Part shown: piece after piece, positions 18,373 through 34,000 of the stretch
Numbering within the stretch: the stretch's first letter is position 1
Layout of the letters: each line of letters begins with the position of its first letter
NCBI GenBank assembly: GCA_007026445.1
Contig: VDMD01000170.1
Span: 1 to 42,830 of the forward strand
Reading direction: 5' to 3'
From: Schizophyllum amplum
Lineage: Eukaryota > Basidiomycota > Agaricomycetes > Agaricales > Schizophyllaceae
DNA length: 42,830 nt
Notes under the pieces: generated by a model
Database searches by the model: none
What the model was told of the DNA's origin: nothing
The model's input: only the letters and a program-made list of their open reading frames with translations
Translations under genes and position numbers: made by a program

Positions 18373-20091
18373 ATGCTTTTCAACCGCGCCCTTCTCTACA
18401 CCACGGTCCTAATGGCCACCACCGTCTTTGCGGCACCTACACCATTTGCTCGTCGCGACGTGAATGAGTTTGGCTTACAGGTGCGTTTGTTCCCCTTCTG
18501 CTTATATAACTCAATAGCTAATGATGGACTTCAAAGGCTCGCAAGGGCGGCGACGACTCAGACAACGGTGGCGGCAATGATGGCGGGAACGGTGGCAGCG
18601 GCGGTGGTAACAACGATGGCAATGGTGGAGGCGCGAACGGCGATGATGTACGTCTTGTACATCATCATGCCTGCATTTGCTCATTATTTTCAGGATGGTG
18701 CGGATGCCTCTGCCACTAATACCGCGGCGTCTGCATCTGCGACCGATGCATCGGATGCCGCCAACGCGTCTTCAGGCAGCCTCACCGGTTCGTCTGGTGA
18801 TGCTTCCGGGGACGCATCTGGCGCGTCGTCGTCTGGCAGCCTGAACGGCTCCTCCGGGGACGCCTCAGGTGCTTCAGGAGCCGCGGGTACCGACACCTCT
18901 GGCGCCTCTGGAGCCACAGGGAGTGATGCCTCCAGCGCGTCGGGTGCTGCTGGCGCCTCGGGCGGCGACGCCCTTGCCGCCACCTGCGCCATGGCCGAGC
19001 AGATGGGTCTCATTGCAAGCGGCGGTGCCTCTGATGCTGCCGGCGCCTCGGGCTCATCTAGCGCCTCCGGTGCCTCGGCCAGCGGCGCCTCTGGAGCATC
19101 CGGTGCGTCCGGTAGCCTCCGCCGCGACCTCATTGGCGACCTTCTCGGTGGTCTCCTTGGCGGTGGCGGCGATGCCGGCGGTGCGGGCGCAGCTGGAGGT
19201 GCAGGCGCGGCTGGTGGTGCAGGTGCAGCTGGAGGTGCCGACACGGGAGCTGGGACGGGCGCTGCAGCTGGTGATGCGGGTGGTGCCGCCTCGGGCGCTG
19301 GTGGTGCTGGCGGTGATGCCTCTGGTGCCTCTGGCGCGACCGGTGCTTCTGGCGCCTCTGGAGCGTCCGGTGCAGTTGGCGCTACTGGCGCAGCCGGTGC
19401 CTCAGGGTCGTCTGCCACTGGTCTTTCGGGCTCTGGCGCGTCTGATGCTTCATCGGGCGCTTCCGGCGCTGGTGCGTCCTCGGCATCCTCGACACCTCTC
19501 CGTCGCAAGAACGGTGGTGGCTCGGCCGATGGATCGTCCGATGCCAACGGTGCCGCGGGCGCTGACTCGGGCGCGTTGCAGGCTATGGTGAGCATCTTGT
19601 CTAGTCATCCAACCACAATTGCTCACATAATCATCAGCTTCAGCAGCTCGAGGCCGCGTGCTCGCAGCTCAGCTCTTCAGGCGCGGCAGCGGGTGATGCC
19701 TCTGCTACCGACGGGGTGGGTGCCTCCGCTACGGACGCCGCTGGCGCTGCTGGTGCTTCTGCCACGGACTCGGCTGCGGGTGCGTCTGCGACTGACGCGT
19801 CTTCGGGTTCGTCTGGGTCCCTGTCCGGTGCCGACGGCTCCTCTGGCTCCGGAGCGGACTCCTCGTCGAGCTCTGGCGGCGCGTCGGGATCGCTCTCCGG
19901 CGCCAGCTCTTCCGACTCGAGCTCGGGCGCCTCAGGCTCTGGCGCGGACGCTTCGCTCTCGCGCCGTGTTGAAGGCTACCGGTGAGCTCAACTTGATCTC
20001 GCTCTCCGCACTTCTCACTCACTCCCACTCCAGCAGCATCCTCGCCCGCCTGAACTACCTCAACCAGATGCTCTCTGACAGCGACCTGTAA
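18373..20091 (+). CDS. Paralogue B: secreted Gly/Ala/Ser/Asp-rich low-complexity protein, 504 aa, five exons
   Basis: Exons 18373-18480, 18537-18647, 18694-19587, 19638-19981 and 20034-20091 are all GT..AG and in phase. Exon 1 is 108 nt as in paralogue A, and introns sit at equivalent positions and phases. The signal peptide (MLFNRALLYTTVL, hydrophobic to VFAA) is followed by APTPFARRD, a dibasic Kex2-like site. Exon 2 is Gly/Asn/Asp-rich. Exon 3 has GASGAS-like repeats around CAMAEQMGL (C171), SLRRDLIGDLLGGLLGGGG (RR216-217), AGGAGA repeats and TPLRRKNGG. Exon 4 begins LQQLEAACSQL (C379). The C-ter is SRRVEGYR, then SILARLNYLNQMLSDSDL after the last intron. The unspliced long frame through intron 3 is not the product, because exon 4 uses another frame. 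Likely an extracellular disordered protein, perhaps proteolytically matured. Function unknown. Confidence 0.87.
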   Translation: MLFNRALLYTTVLMATTVFAAPTPFARRDVNEFGLQVRLFPFCLYNSIANDGLQRLARAATTQTTVAAMMAGTVAAAVVTTMAMVEARTAMMYVLYIIMPAFAHYFQDGADASATNTAASASATDASDAANASSGSLTGSSGDASGDASGASSSGSLNGSSGDASGASGAAGTDTSGASGATGSDASSASGAAGASGGDALAATCAMAEQMGLIASGGASDAAGASGSSSASGASASGASGASGASGSLRRDLIGDLLGGLLGGGGDAGGAGAAGGAGAAGGAGAAGGADTGAGTGAAAGDAGGAASGAGGAGGDASGASGATGASGASGASGAVGATGAAGASGSSATGLSGSGASDASSGASGAGASSASSTPLRRKNGGGSADGSSDANGAAGADSGALQAMVSILSSHPTTIAHIIISFSSSRPRARSSALQARQRVMPLLPTGWVPPLRTPLALLVLLPRTRLRVRLRLTRLRVRLGPCPVPTAPLAPERTPRRALAARRDRSPAPALPTRARAPQALARTLRSRAVLKATGELNLISLSALLTHSHSSSILARLNYLNQMLSDSDL

Positions 20092-20377
20092 CGAGATGAT
20101 GGCTATCCACGCGCGCAATATGCAGTGCGCGGGCGCGCAGAGACTGTCACAACCACGCGACTAACTCTACCTACATTCGATCATAGCTGGACTCGATGGA
20201 CTACTACTTAGCTGGACTTGATGCTCTTGCAAACGATGTGACTCTTTTGCCTATTTACATCTTACCTTTACCTCTATCGCGCAACAAAGAACCTGTTTGA
20301 ACACACCTCTTATTTTGCGAGTGACTTCTGATGAAAGGACCTCAAGAAGCGGCCATTCAAGTCTGTCTACACGAACT

Positions 20378-21609
20378 TCATACTACCCTTGGCTGCGCAG
20401 GTGCGTTGGTCTTGTCGTCCTGCAGCTCGTTGCGCTCTGCCTGTAGTTCCCCTGCCCAAGCACGGACCTCCGGGTGCCGGATGTCGGGCACGCTGCTGTC
20501 GAAGAACGTCTGCAAATTCTTCCCCGTGCGCCGCTCATATGCGAATGCTGAGCGGCAAAAAGAAAGTGGGAGATCACACGTAAAAAATAATGAGGAAAAC
20601 GCCAGAATGCCTCAAACTTCCATCCTGCGTACCTTGCGCGGCCATTTCGAACCGATCCAAATCTGCCATGACGATGCTTCTTTCACTGCTGGTGCTGGGC
20701 TTCAACATCGTACGACACACCTTTGACGAACTGCGCCTCGGGCGTCTGCCGTTCCTCGTATTCCTGCACGCGAGCGCATCTCATCAGCAAGTCCATCAAT
20801 TCGTCTACCGCCAGACAAGCTTACCTTCCAAAGGGCCATGATCCGACTCGCCGCGGGACTATCGTGCAACATCTCGTGCACAAAATTATTCATGGCATCC
20901 TACATGGCTTGTGTGAGCTGATCGCAGCGTTCAAGGCACTGTACGCCAGTTGCTGTTCATAGCGTACCTCCTCTAGTTTTGCCTTCTCTGCCTTGGACAG
21001 GCCATGTCGAGGAGTGATATCGCCCACTGGCGTGTGTGAGTTCACGTCGGTTCGAGGCATGCATCAAGCCGGACCTTGCGCCTCCGCAATGTCATGTACA
21101 AGAGCCAAAAGAACGCATCTAGGAATAAATCAATCTTTTATAAAAACTGGCAGATCGTCAATACGCACTTGCTTATGTCGAGTTGGGTATCCGAGCAGCA
21201 CATGGCCATAATCGCCATCCGGTACATGTGGTCGGATATGCTAGAGTGTTCAAATCACTTCTGGGTATATAGAAGGGTATACGAAGGCGGAGCCTGTGAC
21301 GATGCCAGGGTAATGCCTACCTCTCTGGGTTGGAGATCTTCCGATTCTCCATGTAAGTCAGCAGCCCCAAGAGCGACGAGGGGGTGTACCTTGTGGTCTA
21401 CCCATCCTGTGCGTTTCTGCGTCTGGTCGTTCGCTTAAGGCCGTCAACTACAATGGTGCATAAGAGCAACACACCTTGAGTCGTTCCAAGACGTGGAAAA
21501 ATGCGAGGAGATCGCGCTTCTCGTTTCCCGTCGTTTTGTAATTCGGGTGTTGCTCCAAAGATTGTGAGACAGGCTCAGAAGTACCCGGGGAAGTATGGCT
21601 CGCGTCCAT
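20378..21609 (-). CDS. HD-domain 5'-deoxynucleotidase, HDDC2/YGK1 type, 226 aa, ten exons
   Basis: Exons (minus): 21609-21475, 21416-21390, 21346-21321, 21240-21169, 21118-21075, 21026-20968, 20899-20825, 20763-20721, 20662-20633, 20547-20378. Nine introns of 43-85 nt all keep phase. The protein opens with a short polar tail, then FFHVLERLK, KRTGWVDHK and SISDHMYRMAIMAM (metal-binding His). LALVHDIAEAQVGDITP (the HD pair plus a later Asp), FVHEMLHDSPAASRIMALW, EYEERQTPEAQFVKDLDRFE and ERRTGKNLQTFFDSSVP follow. These match the family that hydrolyses deoxynucleoside 5'-monophosphates, and the length agrees with yeast and human members. It converges on paralogue B (286 bp between stops) and lies 275 bp downstream of the dehydrogenase gene on the same strand. 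Confidence 0.93.
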
Positions 21610-21884
21610 GGTGAAGTTGAAATATCGATCGACTGGTGAAGGTGAGAACAGAAAGTCGAACAGACCGTGACAGTCAGACAAAGCACGCCCACGATCAGGT
21701 GACGGATATGACGGAGATGGTCTCCAACAGTGTCTCGACTCTCCTGAGTCCAACATCGCTCCAACATGTGCAGCCCAACTCAAAGCGCTGACGGTATCAG
21801 AATCACCAAAATTGTTCGCTGGCCAAAATCGTAGATAAAGTGGAAATCACATTCGAGTCAACAGTTGAAACGTTGATGGCCTAC

Positions 21885-22793
21885 CTACAGCCTTGCTGGC
21901 AACCTACCCGCCCCGCTTAGCCGTATCGTCTCCCCGTTCACATACGGACACTCCAAAATCCATCGTACTGTTTGTGCAAACTCGTCCGGTTTGCCGAACC
22001 GTTGTGGGTAAACGATACCTTCGGTACGTAGACTTCGCTGCGTCTTCGCGTTCATCGCGTCCGTCATACTGCTAGCAAACACACCGGGCGCGATGGTCGC
22101 AACGCGCACACCATATCGTGAGAGGTCGCGCGCCATTGGTAGTGTCATCGCTGCGAGCGCGCCTTTCGTCGCAGAGTACGCAGTTTGTCCAGGCTGGCCC
22201 TCGAACTGACAAAGGAACAGTCAGCTCATACTTTGTTCAACAAAGCTAGGACGCACCGCCGCGGCGCTTGCGACCATGACGATGACCCCGCGTTCGCCAT
22301 CCTCGCCTTCTTCCGGCGCAACGCGCACAAGATGCTTCAGCGCCAGCCTCGTGAGGTTGAATGTCCCAGTCAAGTTGACATTGAGCGCAAATTTCCACAC
22401 GTCCAGCGAGTGTGGCTCAGGTGGTCGTGCACCGGTCTTGTCAACAGAGATGAGCTTTGCGGCGATGCCAACGCCTGCACAGTTGATGACACCAGCAAGG
22501 GGGGCGCCAGACTCCTGCGTCCAGGCGGCAGAACCTTCAACGGCGGCCTCAATCGCATCGGCATCTGTGATGTCGGTTGAGAAGAAGCGGACGCGGGGGG
22601 AGGTCTTCGCGTCTTCGGGTGGCGCGGAGAGGTCGAGTACAGACACGTATGCGCCGCCGACCAGCAGCGAGCGAACCGTCGCTAGCCCGAGGCCTGACGA
22701 TCTGGGTTTCCGGATAGTCAGAGAGGAACCGAAGTGCAGGAGCGGCACCACACACCCGCCAGAGACGATGAAAGTCCTTTTCTCAATCTTCAT
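21885..22793 (-). CDS. Short-chain dehydrogenase, HSD10-like, 267 aa, three exons
   Basis: Exons (minus): 22793-22756, 22701-22257, 22205-21885; introns are 54 and 51 nt. The start gives FIVSGGSSGLGLATV, the Rossmann glycine motif split by intron 1. Next come VLDLS (NAD(H)-type acidic residue after beta-2), INCAGVG, NVNLTGTFNLTRL and the catalytic Ser in VMVASAAA. YSATKGA (Tyr-x3-Lys) and IAPGVFASSM follow. The arrangement and length match 3-hydroxyacyl-CoA dehydrogenase type 2 / HSD17B10, a mitochondrial NAD-dependent enzyme of branched-chain amino acid and fatty acid oxidation. The exact substrate cannot be fixed from sequence. A long N-terminal extension in frame before the chosen ATG is unnecessary. 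Confidence 0.92.
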
Positions 22794-23320
22794 AGAGTCT
22801 GAGCGTAAATGGTCCGAGTCCTCCCTCAAGAACAGCTGCTAGATGAATGCGTAGGACAAGATTGGGACAAGGACTGTTCCGGCTCAGCAACTGAGCCGGC
22901 ATAATTGAGCACTGACAGCTGATTACCCTGTGATTACCCCAGGTTTACCCCAGAGACGCGAGCGCATATGTACAGTCTACGTTCAGTGAAAGAGGGTCCA
23001 AGGTAAATTTCCTGCGTAACCAGATATTCATTTGGCTATGGCAGTCAGACTCAAGTAAGTACGCAGTCCGGCCTAACCGTGGAGCTCGTCCAAATCAGAC
23101 CCACTTGGACTGGTGCTTGCATTCATTCAGCATCCTGATTCCTCTCCGAGTCCATGTAGAGGGACGAGATGCGACGGTTAGCGTACCGATGATAGTTGTG
23201 ATAGTGCGTGGACAACGATAAGTACAAGTGCATAGTGAGATCCTAATAAGCCTCCTCCAATGGTTCCTGCATGAGTCGTCTGCTGAGTCCTGAGGCCTGA
23301 AGGGCCGATCTATCTAGTAC
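22794..23320. other. Intergenic region, no gene seen
   Basis: 527 bp separate the dehydrogenase start from the ABC transporter stop. It contains the promoter of the former and the 3' flank of the latter, including a TGATTACCC repeat around 22921-22940. No further feature is supported. Confidence 0.5.
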
Positions 23321-29711
<6,391 letters not shown>

Positions 29712-29894
29712 GGCAGCAGGAAGCGAGGAGGAAGAGGTCGAGAGAGGTAAACTCTCAACAGCATATTGACTATAATTAGAAACAGCGGGAAATTCCAATC
29801 ACGGCGCTCGCGTGGCCGTGGGAAATGAAACCATTCGGGCTGACCAGTCTGCTCCGAAGGATTGTCAATCGACTCGTCTTCACGAACCACCGCC
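29712..29894. promoter_or_regulatory. Shared divergent promoter, ABC transporter / glutaredoxin
   Basis: Only 183 bp separate the two start codons. No clear TATA box was found. Confidence 0.6.
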
Positions 29895-30578
29895 ATGTCC
29901 TCCTCCATCCTCAGACTAGCGTCCAGACAGGTGCCGGCGCGTGCGTGCATCAGTGTATCCCTACCCCTACTGATGGGAGTGTGAACAGGCGCGCCGCTCT
30001 GCTACGTCCGCCCCTGCGCTCTCCCGTACATTCGCCTCAGGTCCGTTCTTCGCAGCGCGCACGCTGCCCCGGACCGCTCTGCATAGACGAACTCCCACCC
30101 TTGCCCGCAACATATCGGACAAGGCACGATTGGAACTTGACGCGATGGTCAAGGGCGCACCTCTTGTGCTGTTCATGAAGGGCACACCGAAGATGCCACA
30201 GTGCGGCTTCTCGCGTGCTGTGGTGCAGGTCCTTGACCTCCACGATGTTGCGCCCGAGAAGGTCCACACCTACAACATCCTAGAGGACGACGATTTGAGG
30301 AGTGACATCAAGGAATACTCGTGCGCACCCTCCTCCTCATTCGAGTGCGTGCATTGACATCCTTCAGGGAATGGCCGACGGTACCCCAGGTGTACGTTAA
30401 CGGGGAATTTGTTGGTGGATGCGACATTATCCTTTCTAGTGCGTATTGACAAGCATACCGAGCTACCTGGCGCTAACTTGGCTGCGCAGTGCACCAGAGC
30501 GGCCAACTCGCCGAGCTGCTCTCCTCTAGCGGAATTACAAATACTCCCAAGGGAGAGGCGGAGGGTGCTTCGGCGTAG
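29895..30578 (+). CDS. GRX5: Mitochondrial monothiol glutaredoxin Grx5, 175 aa, four exons
   Basis: Exons 29895-29930, 29989-30320, 30368-30438 and 30490-30578 are in phase with introns of 58, 47 and 51 nt. The first ~60 residues are Arg/Ser/Ala-rich without acidic residues ([27 protein letters not shown]), as in a mitochondrial presequence. The core reads [20 protein letters not shown] with the single active-site Cys (CGFS), then [37 protein letters not shown] and [10 protein letters not shown]. These are the glutathione- and Fe-S-binding elements of the family. Grx5 passes [2Fe-2S] clusters to acceptors in the matrix. No frame problems were seen. The gene shares a 183-bp promoter with the ABCC transporter. 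Confidence 0.96.
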
Positions 30579-31003
30579 ACATATGAATCCCTTACACCCT
30601 TGGGGCGTACACCCACTCATACTGTATACTAATACTAGTACATCCCGCTACTCATCCCTTCCGCCAACGTCAAGTGAACTCTAGTAACGGGAGGCTGCAT
30701 GATGCACCTTCTGTCGTATGCCGCACGGGCCCGCACCCGTATGCTGCATCTGGATGAGCAAACCAATGATGTCTGCTATCAGCCTGTTCTAGAGTGCGGA
30801 CGCGGCTGCTTGTGCGTCTGTAGCATACCTAAGTAACCTTCTCAGGGCGCCTGCGCCACCGCAAAGAAAATCATAATAAGTATGAGTCGGGCCGATGTCG
30901 CCAGATCATGTGAAATGCACGTGCACCGTGTAACTTGAAGTTAATTGCTACGCTCCTTGACAGAGCACCTTTCCATCTCATCTAAACGCGTCCAACCCTT
31001 ACA
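30579..31003. other. Intergenic region, no gene seen
   Basis: 425 bp between GRX5 and POL1. It should include the GRX5 3' UTR and the POL1 promoter. No repeats or RNA genes were recognised. Confidence 0.5.
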
Positions 31004-34000
31004 ATGACTGACAGGAAGTCCAAAGCCGAGCAACTGGCTGAGCTCAAACGAGTTCGAGCTGGAGGAAAACGCGTTCTAAAGGTAGCTATTGGACAATGCA
31101 AGGGAAACTGTTGCTGATCTGTCGCAGACCGAGGACACGAGATCTACGACGAGGTTACGGAGGATCAGTATCGTGCTATCGTACGCGGAAGACTCCAGGA
31201 GGACGACTTTGTTGAAGATGATGGCGCCGATGGATACATGGACACCGGCGTGGAGGAATGGGAGGCCAGCAGAGACGTCGATGATTCGGATGAGGACGAC
31301 AGGCGTCGCGGTGCGTGCAGACGTGTCTTATCCGGTCCTCTCTAACGTTTAAGCAGGCAAGAAGTCCAAGAAGTACATCAAAGCGAAAACCAAGCCCAAG
31401 GCGCCGCCCCCGCCGCAACCTGCGCCATCCATGAGCGCGTACCGCCCTGCGGTATCCGCGCAACAGGAAGACGACTTCATGGCCAACCTGCTTGGCGAGC
31501 TTGACTCCGCTCCCGTGAAGCCCGCCCCCGCGCGCTTGTCGCGCAAGCGCAAGCCATCACCCGGTCCTCGGTATCGCGAGAGCGCACCGCAAAGCTCGTC
31601 ACCCATCATGTCGGGCTACGCGTCTCCCTACCCGGACACCTCCTCCGACGGCCTTGCGCCCCCCACTGACGACGATGAGCCGATCCCAGCCCCAACAAGC
31701 GCGCGCGCACATCGGGGACGACAGTTAATGAGACCGCGAGCCATATTGCGGCCATGGACTTCAACGATATCACCATGGACGATCTAGACGACTGGGACAA
31801 CGATATGGACTTCGACTTTGATCAGAAACCCGCAGCGCCACCAGCACAGACATCTCCGCCGCCACCCAAGCCGGACGTTCTGGTTGACAAGAAGCCGTTC
31901 CCTACTGAGAACACGCCGACCGCCAAGAAGGAGCCCGACGCGAAGCCCTCGTGGATCAACGTCTATGAGTCTCTTAACGTCGCCGAGACGGACACGCTCG
32001 GCTCTTCTTCGCAGCACTCGTCGTCTGCCCAAGTCGCGGATGAGGACGCTCTGGAGCCAGACGGCTCGTTACGCTTCTTCTGGATCGATTACCTCGAGAT
32101 GAACGGCAACGTCTACTTTATCGGGAAGATTAAGAACAAGAGGACCGGCCAGTGGCATTCGTGCTGCGTCACCGTTGAGAACATCCAGCGTACCCTCTAC
32201 GTGCTGCCGCGCGAGAAGCGTGTCGAGCAGGGCGACGACGGCCGGTTGTATGACACGGACGAAATTGTGGAATACGCGGACACGTATAACGACTTTGACG
32301 CTCTCCGGAAGCATCTGAAGATCAAGACATGGAGGAGTAAGGAAGTCAAGCGGAAATACGCATTTGGTGACAAGGAGGTCCCGAGGGGAGAGACTACCTG
32401 GATGCAGGTCATGTATCCATTCACGGGTGAGTCTCCTGTGCACGCAAGGGTATTTAGGTGACTCAGCCCGTGTCAGAGCCTGTTATCCCGAGCGACGCCA
32501 TGAGTCCGTGTATCCTGCGCGTGTTTGGTACGAACACCTCCGCTTTTGAGCTGCTTGTTCTCGAGAGGAAGATTATGGGTCCGTGTTGGCTGCAAATCAA
32601 GAATCCTGATACCAAGTTCAAGGGTGTATGCAATCCGCGATGGATGTCTTTGCTCAAGCTCACGTCCCTTGCAGGTATCCTGGTGCAAGTTCGAGGCCAC
32701 CGTGTCAGACCCAGACGACATCAATCCCTTCCCCGAGACCGACCATCAAGCGCCGAAGGAGACGCCGCCGTTGACCGTCATGAGCCTCAGCGTACGCACG
32801 ATTGTCAATCACGTGCAGAACAAGCGCGAAGTCGTCTGCGCGACCGCTAGGATATGGCAGAATCGTGAGCTCTTTCGTTATGTCGTCAGTCCCTGTCACT
32901 CACATTTGCAGTAACATCGACGATCCTACACCTCCGGAGAAGCTTCCCTGTACGGTGCAGACGGTAGTCCGCCCGCTGGAGAAGTTTCCGCCCAACTTCG
33001 AGGCGCGCGCGAAGAGCAACATGAGGGGGACGATCACGGCTGCCAAGAATGAGCGTATGCTGCTCAGCAATCTTATAAGTACGCAACGCGTCTTGTCTTC
33101 GTATGGTTCGTCTAACAATTCTTTACCCGCAGCTGCCCTTTATCGCGCCGATGCCGACGTAATTGTCGGACACGACTTCCTCGGAGTGACGCTCGACGTG
33201 CTGCTGAATCGCATGCGCGAGCTGTCTGTGGATCACTGGTCTCGCATAGGTCGCTTCAGGCGTTCAAAATGGCCGCATATTGGCAAGGAGGGGACGAACC
33301 TCCGGTTCATGCAAGGGCGTATGCTTTGCGACCTGTCCAGTGATGGTGCCAAGGTGCGCATTGGCTAAATTCTATTGACGTGCGCTCGCGTTGATAATGT
33401 GGGCAGAGTATGATCTCGTCGACACGTGGTCTATGACCGAGATGTGCAAGACGCATCTGAAGTTGAGCGTCAGGATATCGATCCGGACGATACTGCCGGC
33501 TACTTCGACGGTTCTGTCAGCTCGCCGGATCGGCTGCTGACGTTTGTGCGCCACTGCGAGCTGGATGCGCATCTGCAGATGGCCATCGCTTCCAAGGTCC
33601 AGATTCTGCCGCTGACCAGGCAGCTCACTGAACTTGCCGGAAATGCATGGTACGCCTTTTCAGCTCGTGCAAAATCTAAACTCAGGCTCACCGCAGGAAC
33701 AAAACTCTCAACGGTGGTCGCGCTGAGCGCAATGAGTATATTCTGCTGCACGAGTTCCACCGCTTGGGGTACATATGCCCGGAATAAAACCTACGGCAAG
33801 AAAGCGGCCCCGGTACGTGAGGATCCGGACGAGGAAGGCGGCGGGACAAGCAAGAAGAGCGCGAACGCGACAAGTTTAAGGGTGGTCTCGTATTGGCGCC
33901 GAAGCGTCAGCTGTGGGATAAATATATCCTGGTCATGGACTTCAACTCGCTGTACCCTAGCATCATCCAGGAGTACAACATCGACTTTACGACGGTCAAC

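Noticed and set aside
18690..19595. Minus-strand 301-codon Pro/Ala/Glu-rich frame across paralogue B exon 3
   Set aside because: Same cause: a complement of GASGAS-type repeats. The sense strand has signal peptide, introns and islands shared with paralogue A.
18373..20091. Paralogue B as a single uninterrupted 572-codon frame
   Set aside because: It would translate three introns and read exon 4 in the wrong frame. The GT..AG sites and the match to paralogue A support the five-exon form.
31571..31689. Extra POL1 intron explaining the 31687 shift
   Set aside because: A GTATCG..CCCAG intron would keep phase, but the segment has coding-like content ([19 protein letters not shown]) and no clear branch site. 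A one-base loss is preferred, though not proven.
33813..33850. 38-nt POL1 intron explaining the 33840 shift
   Set aside because: Phase would fit, but there is no pyrimidine tract or branch site and the acidic linker it removes resembles coding sequence.
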